Assembly: GCA_002508425.1 (NCBI GenBank)
Contig: DAKU01000147.1
Coordinates: 55,204-119,203 of the forward strand
From: Methanosarcinaceae archaeon UBA470
GTDB taxonomy: Archaea > Halobacteriota > Methanosarcinia > Methanosarcinales > Methanosarcinaceae
Length of the DNA: 64,000 bases
Reading direction: 5' to 3'
Below are positions 1 to 8,844 of the stretch, one piece after another. The notes beneath the pieces are model-generated. The model searched no databases. It was not told the origin of the DNA and saw only the letters and a program-made list of their open reading frames with translations. The first letter of the stretch is position 1; the number at the start of each line of letters is the position of its first letter. The position numbers and the translations under genes are program-made.

Positions 1-303
1 ACCATCTGTGCTCCTGAATGTGATCCATTTGAGTATATTGCTGTTTTCTGTAGTATTACTATTGGTAATGGAATAATCTATCTTCTCTGGCATATCGTAG
101 GACAGTTTGCCCTCATTAGAGACAGACCAGTCTTCAGAGGTGCGCATGTTGTGTAATATTCCTATAACTCCCGTGATTATCAGAACAACACCTATTCCAA
201 TTGCTATACTACGTAATTGTATGTTCTTATTGGCAGTTTGCAGGGCATTGCCTTTTATTTTTTTATTCTTTTTCATGTCATCTTCCAACTGGTCTTTCAT
301 CAT
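1..303 (-). CDS. membrane-anchored protein, N-terminal part only
   Basis: Reading the minus strand from the double ATG at 303/300 gives an open frame of 101 codons that runs off the window edge, so the C-terminus is missing. The first 30 residues are basic and polar. A single hydrophobic segment follows (about residues 33-50, core IAIGIGVVLIITGVIGI), then a polar, Asn/Ser/Thr-rich stretch. That pattern fits a type II membrane anchor with an extracytoplasmic domain. I do not recognise the family from this fragment. A BRE/TATA-like element (GAAACAATATAAG on the minus strand, about 316-328) lies just upstream, so the transcript may start at or very near the ATG. An internal ATG at 276 is an alternative start. 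Confidence 0.6.
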   Translation of the reverse strand, partial: MMKDQLEDDMKKNKKIKGNALQTANKNIQLRSIAIGIGVVLIITGVIGILHNMRTSEDWSVSNEGKLSYDMPEKIDYSITNSNTTENSNILKWITFRSTDG

Positions 304-435
304 TCACTACTCTAAATACTTATATTGTTTCCCGCTGAAGCTGCAAGAGAGTTGCAATTATCTATAGTGTTACTCTTTTCAATTTATTCTTCTCCGTCGC
401 ATGATTTAATGTTAAAAACAAATTTTTAGGTGTAG

Positions 436-449
436 AATAATATATATAT
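436..449 (+). promoter_or_regulatory. TATA box of the histidine kinase gene
   Basis: The AT stretch AATAATATATATAT is centred about 30 bases before the ATG at 474. This is the distance expected for a leaderless or nearly leaderless archaeal transcript. It argues against the upstream GTG at 450, which abuts the TATA box. Confidence 0.45.
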
Positions 450-473
450 GTGAATGGAGAGTATGTTGATATC

Positions 474-2369
474 ATGACAGTTGATCAAAAGCACAAAAAA
501 GAGTATCTTCTGTCTGGAGGGTACGTTTCAGATGTTTTATCTGAAGGTACGTTCATTTTTTTTACAAATGGTACATTTCTTCCATTTGAGTCTATTAATT
601 TGGGTTATTTTTGTACGTTGCATGAAAACTGTGCTGTAAGATCGGATGCAGTACCAGATCTATGTAATAATATCAAGTGGCCTTTTCATATACGAATGCC
701 TGCAGCAGCAAAAGGCATTACAGATGTTATGTCCGGTAGGGAAGCGTATTTCGGATTAGAATATTCATATGAAGGACAAGAAGGCATTTGCTGGTTCTTT
801 ATGAAAGTCTTTCCTCTATCTAGCAACTTTCCAAGCCCCGTATTTGTGTGTAATATGGATATCACGGAACGCAAGTCTGCAGAAATGGAAATGAGTATAC
901 TCAAGAACATGGCGAAACAGTCCATGGACAGTATGATCTACCTGGACAGAGAGTTTCGGATATTATATGTGAATAAAGCTGCAGAAGATCTTTTTGGTTG
1001 GAAGTTAGAGGAGTTGAAAGGCAAATCACTTGATCTTTTAGAAGTGGACTGTCTCAGTGAAGAAATAAAGGGTAAATTAAAAGATATCTTATTTAATGGC
1101 GGAAGGCATTCCATCGAATCTTTGTCCAAAAAAAAAGAAGGTACTACTTTCTTTTGTGAATTGGATTTTTCTCCATTTTTTGATGATGCTGGAAATATGT
1201 GTGGTTTTCTCAGCTCACAGCGGGATCTTACTCAATGGAAGCTTGCAGAAGTAACCTTAAAAGAAAGTGAAGAAAAATTCCAGGCTCTGTATGAGAACAT
1301 TCCTAGTGGTACTCTAATCATTGGACGGGATTATATTATTGAGGACGTCAATCATAAAACTTGTGAGATCACGGGTTATTCAAGGGAAGAACTTGTAGGC
1401 CAGTTATGTGATATTCTGTGTCCAAAGGGATCTAATTCTAAAAAATGTCCTATATGGGTTGAAGGACTTAATGGATTTCAAGGTATGGATACTACTATTA
1501 AATGCAAGGATGGCAGAAAGAATCCAATTCTCAAGAATACGAAAAGGATCAACATTCACGGTAAACAATATATCCTTGAGAGCTTTCAGGATATCAATGA
1601 ACGTAAACAGGCAGAAGAGGCAATGTTACACGCGAAGCTGGTGGCAGAGGAGGCTAGCAAGACAAAGTCCGAGTTCCTGGCGAATATGAGTCATGAACTG
1701 AGAACCCCACTTAACTCTATAATTGGTTTTTCTCAGATGTTGCATGAAGGGACATTTGGAGATGTGAATGAAAAGCAAGATAAATATGTTCTTAACATCT
1801 TAAACAGTGGGAAACATTTACTACACCTAATCAATACAATATTAGATCTTTCTAAGGTAGAAGCAGGAAAAATGGAATTGTATTGTGAAACTTTTTATAT
1901 CCAAGAGGTATTGCAAGATTTAAGGATGATCATACATCCTATGGCAATTAGGAAGAACATTCGATTTGAGATAAATGAGCTTACTAGTAATGCACAGCTA
2001 TGTCTAGATAAGACAAAATTCAGACAAATAATGTATAACTTGCTTGATAACGCGGTAAAATTTACTCCATCTGAGGGATTAGTAACACTTACTGTAGAAC
2101 TTGTTGATACTGAATTCCGAGCATCTATCTCAGACACCGGTATCGGAATCCCTCAACATGCTATAGATACTATATTCAAACCATTCAAGCAAGTTGATTC
2201 TTCCACTTCAAGGCTTTACGGTGGTACTGGACTGGGGCTTGCACTTGTAAAAGAGTTTGTGGGAATGCACAAAGGCAAAGTATGGGTGGAAAGTGAGGAA
2301 GGCAATGGGTCTACTTTCAAATTAATCCTTCCACAACAAGAACCATACAAAAAGGAAGTTTGCTCTTGA
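474..2369 (+). CDS. PAS-domain sensor histidine kinase
   Basis: A 631-residue cytoplasmic sensor kinase with no convincing membrane segment or signal peptide. An N-terminal PAS-like region ends near residue 130 in a PAC-type DITERK motif. Two PAS domains follow, about residues 145-262 (DSMIYLDREFRILYVN) and 266-380 (second DINERK-type end). The HisKA domain has its phospho-acceptor at His407 in NMSHELRTPLN. The HATPase domain shows NLLDNAVKF, DTGIGIP and GGTGLGLAL. No receiver domain is attached and no response regulator is adjacent. Many methanogen kinases of this type are orphans, so the signal and partner are unknown. The ATG at 474 is preferred over GTG450 because of the TATA box position; GGAGAG lies 13 bases upstream of it. 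Confidence 0.9.
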   Translation: MTVDQKHKKEYLLSGGYVSDVLSEGTFIFFTNGTFLPFESINLGYFCTLHENCAVRSDAVPDLCNNIKWPFHIRMPAAAKGITDVMSGREAYFGLEYSYEGQEGICWFFMKVFPLSSNFPSPVFVCNMDITERKSAEMEMSILKNMAKQSMDSMIYLDREFRILYVNKAAEDLFGWKLEELKGKSLDLLEVDCLSEEIKGKLKDILFNGGRHSIESLSKKKEGTTFFCELDFSPFFDDAGNMCGFLSSQRDLTQWKLAEVTLKESEEKFQALYENIPSGTLIIGRDYIIEDVNHKTCEITGYSREELVGQLCDILCPKGSNSKKCPIWVEGLNGFQGMDTTIKCKDGRKNPILKNTKRINIHGKQYILESFQDINERKQAEEAMLHAKLVAEEASKTKSEFLANMSHELRTPLNSIIGFSQMLHEGTFGDVNEKQDKYVLNILNSGKHLLHLINTILDLSKVEAGKMELYCETFYIQEVLQDLRMIIHPMAIRKNIRFEINELTSNAQLCLDKTKFRQIMYNLLDNAVKFTPSEGLVTLTVELVDTEFRASISDTGIGIPQHAIDTIFKPFKQVDSSTSRLYGGTGLGLALVKEFVGMHKGKVWVESEEGNGSTFKLILPQQEPYKKEVCS

Positions 2370-2517
2370 AAATAAAATCTAAAGTAGGTTTTCTTAAGAG
2401 CCTATTTTTGAAAAGTAGCTCTCGTGTAAAGTGAATTATAATTATCAATAATTACAATTCTCCAAAAAGATTATTTATTAAAATTTTATTTATATATCAT
2501 AACAATGTTTTCCTTTT

Positions 2518-2685
2518 ATGCTTGAAAAATACTGGTCACTATTCCTTGTGGCAGCTATTGGACTGATAATTGTTGAATATTCTTATCTGGGAATCGGATT
2601 GTCCTTTGTGGGTTTCGCTTTAGCGAGGCACAAAGAAGATTATGTGCACATGGACACATTCCTCCTAGATTTACAAAAACACTAG
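2518..2685 (+). CDS. possible small membrane protein (55 aa)
   Basis: An ORF of 55 codons starting MLEKYWSLFLVAAIGL has one or two hydrophobic stretches (about residues 6-20 and 24-36), then a polar tail ending DLQKH. A good TATA box (TTTATATATC, 2489-2498) is centred 25 bases before the ATG, as for a leaderless mRNA. There is no ribosome binding site. No family is recognised, and coding status rests only on promoter spacing and the hydrophobic pattern. A 99-codon frame on the opposite strand covers the same bases but has no promoter or coding character that I can see. The stretch from 2686 to 2962 holds nothing I can identify. Confidence 0.35.
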   Translation: MLEKYWSLFLVAAIGLIIVEYSYLGIGLSFVGFALARHKEDYVHMDTFLLDLQKH

Positions 2686-2962
2686 TCTGTGAAGTCCATG
2701 TCAGTATCCAGTAAATAACAGATATGATAGCATGTAGTACTTGTGAGCCACTAATCCATAGCAAGTCAATAAAGTTACTACATCGGGATAACCAGTCTGA
2801 TTCTTCTTTTAAAAGGCAATTGTTATCCATACATATTCCTGCTGGATACATCATGTCTGCCTAAAGGTGGCTTTTTAGAAGTGGTTAGCAGGAGCATGTT
2901 GTACGAATATAAGATAAGTGAAATAAACAGCAACAGCTTAGAACTATTAAATGTTTTTCAAC

Positions 2963-3033
2963 GGACCTGCCGGGACTCGAACCCGGGTTCTAAGCTCCGG
3001 AGGCTTAAGTGATATCCGCTACACTACAGGTCC
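2963..3033 (-). tRNA. tRNA-Arg (anticodon CCG)
   Basis: The minus strand folds as a complete cloverleaf. The 7-bp acceptor stem is GGACCTG/CAGGTCC, the D arm is GTG/CAC, and the anticodon stem TAAGC/GCTTA encloses loop CTCCGGA (anticodon CCG, reading CGG). The T arm is CCGGG-TTCGAGT-CCCGG. CCA is not encoded. It lies 64 bases downstream of the DEAD-box helicase gene on the same strand. Confidence 0.93.
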
Positions 3034-3040
3034 AGAGAGT

Positions 3041-3059
3041 GAATACCGATAAGGTATTC
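3041..3059 (-). terminator. hairpin between helicase gene and tRNA-Arg
   Basis: A perfect 7-bp inverted repeat, GAATACC/GGTATTC with a 5-base loop, sits between the helicase stop codon and the tRNA. No T-run follows on the minus strand, so it may be a processing or stabilising hairpin rather than a terminator. Confidence 0.35.
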
Positions 3060-3097
3060 ATCACTGATAAATGTGCTGTTGGTGTTATTTTCAGAGG

Positions 3098-4360
3098 TCA
3101 GCGGCCTCTTGAAGGGCGCTGACTCCTTGGTCCAGATCGTTGTTTGTTCTGTGGCCGTGGCCTATCTCCAGCTCCACGCTGTTTCCTTGGAGCGGGTTTT
3201 GCTGCATCACCTGTGGCATTTTTAGCTTTCTCTGAGTGATAGTGGTGCTCTGCAACCTCTATTTCCTGACGTGTGAGCTTTTCAATGCTTCGGAGGTAAT
3301 CACGCTCATCTGCCGCACAGAATGAATAAGCTGTACCATCTGATCCTGCTCTTGCAGTACGTCCTATGCGATGCACATAATTCTCAGGTTCATTAGGAAG
3401 ATCGTAATTTACAACGTGGGATATATCCTCAATATCAATTCCACGTGCAGCAATATCTGTTGCTACTAATACTCTTAAATTTCCGGACCTGAAGTCATCC
3501 ATAGCTTTAGTTCGCTGGTTCTGCGATTTATTTCCATGAATTGCGTCTGCTTCGATCTTATTCTTGTTAAGCATTAAGGCTATTTTGTTCGCACGGTGTT
3601 TTGTGCGAGTGAATACTAAAACACACTTTAAATGCTTATGTTGCAGAAGACCAAGCAAGAGATTATCTTTGTTTTCCTGGTCCACAAAGAAAATGAATTG
3701 ATCTATTTTTTCTACTGTTGTTGCCTGCGGGGAAACTTCCACATGTACGGGGCTGGTAAGAAGTTTCCGGGCAAGTTCTGCTATCTGCGGGGACATAGTA
3801 GCAGAGAAGAAAAGTGATTGCCTTTTTACAGGAAGTAAAGAAACTATCTTGTACACGTCTTTGATAAATCCCATGTCTAACATTCTATCGGCTTCATCAA
3901 GTACAAAGAACTCAACACCATTTAGTTTTACGTATCCTTGGTCTATGAGGTCAAGAAGTCTTCCAGGGGTAGCTATAAGAACGTCAACACCTTGGGAAAG
4001 GGCTTTCACCTGAGGTCCCTGTCCTACACCACCAAATACAACAGTGTGTCTGAATCTTATGAATTTTCCATAAGCGGAAAAACTGTCTCCAATCTGCGCT
4101 GCAAGTTCCCTCGTTGGTGCAAGTACAAGTACCCGTGGTAGTCCAGGTTTGGAGGGTTTATGGACATCTGATATTTTTTGGAGTATGGGTAATACGAATG
4201 CTGCAGTTTTGCCTGTACCGGTCTGGGCAATACCTATAAGGTCTCTGTTTTCCAATAGGTGCGGTATAGCTTGTGTTTGTATAGGTGTAGGAGTGGTATA
4301 TCCTTCGTTTTCAAGTGCTCTTTGAAGTGATTTTTTGAGCTTTAGGTTTTCAAATGACAT
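3098..4360 (-). CDS. DEAD-box RNA helicase (RhlE/CshA-like)
   Basis: A 420-residue ATP-dependent RNA helicase. The Q motif PTPIQTQAI is at about 24-32, motif I AQTGTGKT at 45-52, motif Ia PTRELAAQ at 82-89, DEAD at 155-158, SAT at 186-188, and the C-terminal RecA lobe includes HRIGRTARAG near 333. The last 40 residues are a basic, Arg/Pro/Gln-rich RNA-binding tail. Such proteins remodel rRNA or mRNA, and the archaeal homologs studied in cold-adapted methanogens are cold-induced. A ribosome binding site (GAGGTAAA) directly precedes the ATG. Upstream DNA contains a 9-bp inverted repeat (separate entry) that could lie in a long 5' leader. The gene stands alone, followed by tRNA-Arg. Confidence 0.93.
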   Translation of the reverse strand: MSFENLKLKKSLQRALENEGYTTPTPIQTQAIPHLLENRDLIGIAQTGTGKTAAFVLPILQKISDVHKPSKPGLPRVLVLAPTRELAAQIGDSFSAYGKFIRFRHTVVFGGVGQGPQVKALSQGVDVLIATPGRLLDLIDQGYVKLNGVEFFVLDEADRMLDMGFIKDVYKIVSLLPVKRQSLFFSATMSPQIAELARKLLTSPVHVEVSPQATTVEKIDQFIFFVDQENKDNLLLGLLQHKHLKCVLVFTRTKHRANKIALMLNKNKIEADAIHGNKSQNQRTKAMDDFRSGNLRVLVATDIAARGIDIEDISHVVNYDLPNEPENYVHRIGRTARAGSDGTAYSFCAADERDYLRSIEKLTRQEIEVAEHHYHSEKAKNATGDAAKPAPRKQRGAGDRPRPQNKQRSGPRSQRPSRGR

Positions 4361-4813
4361 TTTACCTCTTGATTTGATTTTACACAGAAATTAGTATAGT
4401 TTCAGACTCAAATTCAGGATAAATCAATTAAAGTGATGATCTTGTAAAATGCTCATTGCAGAGCTTCACTTTAATCTCACAAATGTGATATATTTCCAGA
4501 ACAAAAGAACCAAGTTCTTAATATTATTGCTATCTCTTTTTTTCTGTGTACGAATAAATTTGATTATTATTTCGGCTAATTCTAATGAATGATTGCATTG
4601 AACGACTTTTTATTATTTTAATCTATTTGCGACTCAAAGACAAGGCAAATTTTGTAATCTCTTAAAATTACAGGTATACTTTCTACTTACCTATAATTAT
4701 TCGTTACCATTCGACTATGGACTCTTAATATCTGCAAGATACTGATCTCATATCTCGAATAGCATCAAAAAGAATATTAACTTAAGAATATTAGTAGAAG
4801 TTGGAGGATTATC
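4361..4813 (-). promoter_or_regulatory. long intergenic region with a stem-loop upstream of the helicase gene
   Basis: This 453-base AT-rich region between divergent genes contains a 9-bp inverted repeat, TTAAAGTGA (4428-4436) with TCACTTTAA (4466-4474). It encloses a smaller GCTC/GAGC hairpin. It lies 68-114 bases before the helicase ATG, where a leader RNA could carry it. A ribosome binding site for the plus-strand CDGSH gene (GGAGG) ends the region. I see no other gene. Confidence 0.35.
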
Positions 4814-5035
4814 ATGACCCATACAGAAAAGACTGTATCTCACAGGAAAGCGTCCGTAGAGATAAGTAAAAATGGTCCTTATATAGTAAAGAATATGGAT
4901 AATTTCATCAATTCACAAGGGGTTTCTTTAGCAACTCAGCCTGTAATGGCTTTGTGCAGATGCGGTGGGTCGAATAACAAACCCTTCTGTGATGGCACAC
5001 ACAGCTCTATTAATTTCGAAGATGATCAGAACTAG
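4814..5035 (+). CDS. CDGSH-type iron-sulfur protein (mitoNEET-like)
   Basis: A 73-residue protein with one CDGSH domain. The ligands Cys48, Cys50, Cys59 and His63 sit in CRCGGSNNKPFCDGTH, the canonical 3-Cys/1-His arrangement that binds a redox-active 2Fe-2S cluster in this family. The N-terminal 40 residues (EISKNGPYIV) form the small beta-rich part usual for prokaryotic members. It has no membrane anchor, so it should be cytosolic. The family acts in electron or Fe-S transfer, but the specific partner is unknown. A strong GGAGG site precedes the ATG. It is monocistronic and ends at a shared bidirectional terminator. Confidence 0.9.
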   Translation: MTHTEKTVSHRKASVEISKNGPYIVKNMDNFINSQGVSLATQPVMALCRCGGSNNKPFCDGTHSSINFEDDQN

Positions 5036-5083
5036 ATAAGTCTGTTCATTATATTTTATTGGGTTACAGTTTGAATAAAGGGG

Positions 5084-5109
5084 AAAAAGCTCTTTCAGAG
5101 CTTTTTTTT
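5084..5109. terminator. bidirectional terminator between convergent genes
   Basis: AAAAAGCTCT-ttc-AGAGCTTTTTTT forms a stem flanked by A and T runs on both sides. It serves the CDGSH gene on the plus strand. On the minus strand it overlaps the last base of the DUF1641 stop codon, so it can serve that operon too. Confidence 0.75.
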
Positions 5110-5477
5110 CAAGTATCTTTTGTTGCTCTTCCCATGGCTTTGAGTAACTCTATTGTTATACCCATCCCTCTTTGAAAGTCTTCATTTCCCATTTCTCTGA
5201 GAAGACCTGTAATGCCAATTTTATGCGGATCTATTAATGCTTTATCGAGCTGTGGATCTTGAATAGCTCTTTCCATTACGTCAACAAAATCTGTACTCAT
5301 TATTGCATTGGTTATCTTTAACACGGTTGACATCAGTCGTGCAATACCATGGGCTGTCTCATCGTTTATATAGTTCTGCAGCATACCTACTGTCCGCGCA
5401 AGGTCCAGAATAGCTTCAATATCAGTTGGTGTCATTTCAATTCCTGATATCTTGTCTGTATTGTTTTCGCCTGTCAT
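5109..5477 (-). CDS. DUF1641 family protein
   Basis: A 122-residue soluble, helical protein matching what I know of DUF1641: an acidic start, repeated amphipathic helices, and LLREMGNEDFQRGMGITIELLKA near the C-terminus. DUF1641 proteins are regularly encoded next to sulfide:quinone oxidoreductase-like flavoproteins or formate dehydrogenase genes. Here the gene follows such a flavoprotein by 12 bases, which suggests an accessory role in that enzyme. The biochemical function of the family is not known to me. Confidence 0.75.
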   Translation of the reverse strand: MTGENNTDKISGIEMTPTDIEAILDLARTVGMLQNYINDETAHGIARLMSTVLKITNAIMSTDFVDVMERAIQDPQLDKALIDPHKIGITGLLREMGNEDFQRGMGITIELLKAMGRATKDT

Positions 5478-5489
5478 ATTCCTGCCTCC

Positions 5490-6680
5490 TCAGAACATCC
5501 CCTTTACACTGATGTCCCAGTGTATGTGATAGTACATGCGGTAGAAGAACCAGCCCATCTTTGTGGTTGTGAAGGGAGCCGGGGGCACTCCGTATTTCCA
5601 GGTTGCGATGTAGCCTTTTCCCGGTGTGCCAGGTGATTCCAGTTCAGTGACAATAGGACATCCTGTTTCTCCCCTATAGGGGGTCTTTATCTTATTTCCA
5701 TAAATATCGTTGATGAGGTTCTGGCTCACAGCGATAGCCTGGTAATGGGCACCAAGCCCAGTTTTGAGGATTTCAGCAGGGCCAAGGTCCCCAAGGACAT
5801 ATACATTGTCATAGTTACCTGCGGGTCCTCTGTACTGAAGTGTGGCGTTGTCTGCAGCTAGCCAGCCATTCTCACCTGCAAGACCGGAATCTATCAGCAC
5901 CTGTGGAGCCTTATGTGGCGGAACTGTGATCAAAATGTCATAGTTTATCTTATTCCCATTCTTTGATGTTATTTCCTTTTTATTTGCATCAACGCTAGCC
6001 AGCGGGAAATTCCTTATGACTTCAACATTCTTTTGGTTGAACTCTTCTGTAACAAGCTTGTTAAAAGCTGGTGGTCCTATAGGCTCCATGGGCCAGACAA
6101 GAGTCAGCTGTACATCATCCCTGTTCTTTTTAACGTTGCGCAGATAGCTGTCCAGCATAAACGTGAATTTCACTGGTGCTCCTGGACATGGCACGGGCAT
6201 GGAGGCTACGGAAACTACAACTTTTCCACCATTTATGTTTTCTACCAGATCCCTTACCTTAAATGCGTCTTCTATTGATGTGTAGAAAGTGTTCAGATCA
6301 TCTACAAGCCCTGGAACTGCATTAATGTCAGCTCTGCACCCCATTGCTATAACAAGGTGGTCATAACCATATTTTTTATCACTTCTTACAGTTACCTCTT
6401 TATTCTTAAGGTCTACTGCTGTCACTTCCCCGTCTTTTCCAAATAAAGCTTTCACTCTAGGGCTTATAAGTTTCTTTCTTGGTCTTGTAATCTCTTCAGG
6501 CGTATAGAGTTCAAAAGGAATAAATGTAAAACCACCCTGGTTTATATTGAGATCACTTTTGTCAAGAATCGTTATTTCTAGCTCTTCTCTGGCAATCTTA
6601 TTCCTTAACTCTCTGGCTAATATATTTGCTACCACCGATCCGGCATAGCCTGCTCCCAAAATCAGTACTTTTTCTTTCAT
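5490..6680 (-). CDS. FAD-dependent oxidoreductase, sulfide:quinone oxidoreductase-like
   Basis: A 396-residue flavoprotein of the pyridine nucleotide-disulfide / SQR superfamily. The N-terminal Rossmann motif is GAGYAGSVVA, a second dinucleotide-binding region is in the middle, and VYVLGDLGPAE is the C-terminal FAD motif. Cys residues occur in MGCRAD, PCPGAP and TGCP. SQR-type enzymes use three conserved cysteines, so sulfide or polysulfide oxidation is possible but not proven. The ATG at 6680 is chosen over an ATG 66 bases upstream because GGGAG sits 5 bases before it and a TATA box lies inside the longer version. It is paired with DUF1641 downstream. A membrane-quinone role would be odd in a methanogen, where methanophenazine or a soluble acceptor is more likely (inference). 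Confidence 0.8.
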   Translation of the reverse strand: MKEKVLILGAGYAGSVVANILARELRNKIAREELEITILDKSDLNINQGGFTFIPFELYTPEEITRPRKKLISPRVKALFGKDGEVTAVDLKNKEVTVRSDKKYGYDHLVIAMGCRADINAVPGLVDDLNTFYTSIEDAFKVRDLVENINGGKVVVSVASMPVPCPGAPVKFTFMLDSYLRNVKKNRDDVQLTLVWPMEPIGPPAFNKLVTEEFNQKNVEVIRNFPLASVDANKKEITSKNGNKINYDILITVPPHKAPQVLIDSGLAGENGWLAADNATLQYRGPAGNYDNVYVLGDLGPAEILKTGLGAHYQAIAVSQNLINDIYGNKIKTPYRGETGCPIVTELESPGTPGKGYIATWKYGVPPAPFTTTKMGWFFYRMYYHIHWDISVKGMF

Positions 6681-6710
6681 GGTAACTCCCATTTTTATTA
6701 TTAGTTCTTT

Positions 6711-6720
6711 TTTATATATG
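6711..6720 (-). promoter_or_regulatory. TATA box for the oxidoreductase-DUF1641 operon
   Basis: CATATATAAA on the minus strand is centred about 35 bases before the ATG at 6680. This gives a short leader that contains the GGGAG ribosome binding site. Confidence 0.5.
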
Positions 6721-7071
6721 TTACGGTACTGATACTTTTTCTTCATAGTATTTAAGAAAATGGAAGTACTTCATAATAAGGACATTTAACAGCAGTTCTA
6801 TAACAAAAATGGATCTCCACAACATTGAGTGGGTAAATTTGTATGGGATTTGGAATAAAAGAATGTTCTAATTTACTGACCATATCTTGGCTGTAAGGAT
6901 AAGCAATGTCACATGATTCAGATTCTAACTATCAACAAGCATTTAGTATGCAGAGAATTGTTCTCCTAAAGAAGGTTAGCGATATATTGGTGTTGAAATT
7001 ACCCACACGATGTTGAAAAGACCCACAAAAATCTTTCACAGCTAACACTAGTGGCATGATGAAATTGAATA
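6721..7071. other. intergenic region, nothing identified
   Basis: About 350 AT-rich bases between the oxidoreductase promoter and the terminator of the ribosomal operon. Short frames here have no promoter, ribosome binding site or recognisable product. I see no RNA gene. Confidence 0.5.
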
Positions 7072-7106
7072 AAGAAAAATAGAGGGTTACAGAATTGATC
7101 TGTAAC
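7072..7106 (-). terminator. terminator after the S10 gene
   Basis: On the minus strand, GTTACAG-7-base loop-CTGTAAC is followed by CCTCTATTTTTCTTT, ten bases past the S10 stop codon. It closes the long transcription/translation operon. Confidence 0.75.
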
Positions 7107-7115
7107 TTTATGTTT

Positions 7116-7460
<345 letters not shown>

Positions 7461-8729
7461 TTATTTCTGTTTGACACTCATGCACATGCCGGCAGCAATG
7501 GTCATTCCCATATCGCGGATGGCGAACCTTCCAAGCTGTGGAATGGTTTTTACTGGTTCAATACACATTGGCTTTGTCGGCCTGACGGTTACAATTGCCG
7601 CATCTCCAGCCTTTATGAAGGTTGGGTTCTCTTCCTTGACTTGTCCAGACTTGGGGTCAAGCTTCTTGTCGATTGACATCAGAGTACATGCGGTCTGTGT
7701 AGTGTGGCAGTGGAATACTGGTGTGTATCCAATAGTAATTGCAGATGGGTGCTGGAGTACCACAATCTGTGCAGTGAACTCTTCAGCAACGCTTGGTGGG
7801 TTGTCTGTGTGTCCGCATACGTCTCCTCTGCGTACGTCAGCCTTTCCTACGCCTCTTACGTTCCAGCCAATGTTGTCGCCTGGGGTAGCCTGTGGAATTT
7901 CTTCATGGTGCATTTCGATAGACTTTACTTCTCCACCTGCGCCGGTTGGCATGAATACCACTTTGTCGCCCTTCTTCATTATACCGGTTTCTACTCTGCC
8001 TACTGGGACAGTTCCAATACCGGAAATGGTGTATGCATCCTGGACTGGAATCCTGAGTGGGAGTTTGTCTGGCTTCTCTGGTGTCTTAAGAGCGTTAAGA
8101 GCATCAAGGATGGATGGTCCCTTGTACCATGGTGTGTTCGCGCTTGGGGATGTCTTTATGTTGTCGCCCTCAAATGCAGAGGTTGGGATGAATGGGATCT
8201 CAGATGCCTTGAAACCAACCATACCGAGTAACTGTGAAACCTGTTCCTTTACTTCTTTGTATCTTTCTTCGCTGTACTTTGAAGCGTCCATCTTGTTGAC
8301 GGCAATAATCAGCTGGTTGATACCAAGGGTTCTGGAAAGGAATATGTGTTCTCTTGTCTGTGCCATTACACCGTCAGGTGCAGCTACTACAAGAATTGCT
8401 GCATCTGCCTGGGATGCGCCTGTGATCATGTTCTTAACGAAGTCACGGTGTCCAGGGCAGTCCACGACTGTAAAATAGAATTTGTCAGTGTCGAACCTTC
8501 TGTGGGCGATATCAATGGTGATACCTCTTTCTCTCTCCTCTTTAAGGGAGTCCATAACCCATGCAAAGGCAAAGGATTCTTTTCCTTTCTCTTTTGCTTC
8601 CTGCTTGTACTTCTCTATCATGTGTGCAGGTACTGCTCCAGTATCGAACATCAATCTTCCGACAAGTGTAGATTTGCCGTGGTCAATATGACCGATGACT
8701 GCTAAGTTCATGTGTGGTTTGTCAGCCAT
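7461..8729 (-). CDS. tuf: translation elongation factor EF-1alpha
   Basis: A 422-residue GTPase that delivers aminoacyl-tRNA to the ribosome. The G1 motif is GHIDHGKST (about 13-21), G3 is DCPGHRDF, G4 is NKMD, and G5 includes TSAFEGDN. The effector region [12 protein letters not shown] is intact. Domains 2 and 3 follow at normal length. GGAGACG precedes the ATG. The 115-base gap after EF-2 contains GGTTTAAACG, which could be an internal promoter giving extra EF-1alpha and S10. Confidence 0.97.
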   Translation of the reverse strand: MADKPHMNLAVIGHIDHGKSTLVGRLMFDTGAVPAHMIEKYKQEAKEKGKESFAFAWVMDSLKEERERGITIDIAHRRFDTDKFYFTVVDCPGHRDFVKNMITGASQADAAILVVAAPDGVMAQTREHIFLSRTLGINQLIIAVNKMDASKYSEERYKEVKEQVSQLLGMVGFKASEIPFIPTSAFEGDNIKTSPSANTPWYKGPSILDALNALKTPEKPDKLPLRIPVQDAYTISGIGTVPVGRVETGIMKKGDKVVFMPTGAGGEVKSIEMHHEEIPQATPGDNIGWNVRGVGKADVRRGDVCGHTDNPPSVAEEFTAQIVVLQHPSAITIGYTPVFHCHTTQTACTLMSIDKKLDPKSGQVKEENPTFIKAGDAAIVTVRPTKPMCIEPVKTIPQLGRFAIRDMGMTIAAGMCMSVKQK

Positions 8730-8844
8730 TTTAATCGTCTCCTATTTGATATTGCTTAAGTATGATTTGTCCTAATGGTTTTTTCTACGTTTAAACCTTT
8801 CCAAAGCAAAGGTGAGAGGACTGAGGCATAAGCCTCTCCTCTAC

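Noticed and set aside
4428..4474. C/D-box guide RNA (GTGATGA resembles a C box)
   Set aside because: No D box (CTGA) lies at a suitable distance; the sequence is better explained as an inverted repeat.
7471..8478. 335-codon open frame on the plus strand opposite EF-1alpha
   Set aside because: It is a shadow of the highly biased EF-1alpha codons. It has no promoter, ribosome binding site or recognisable domain.
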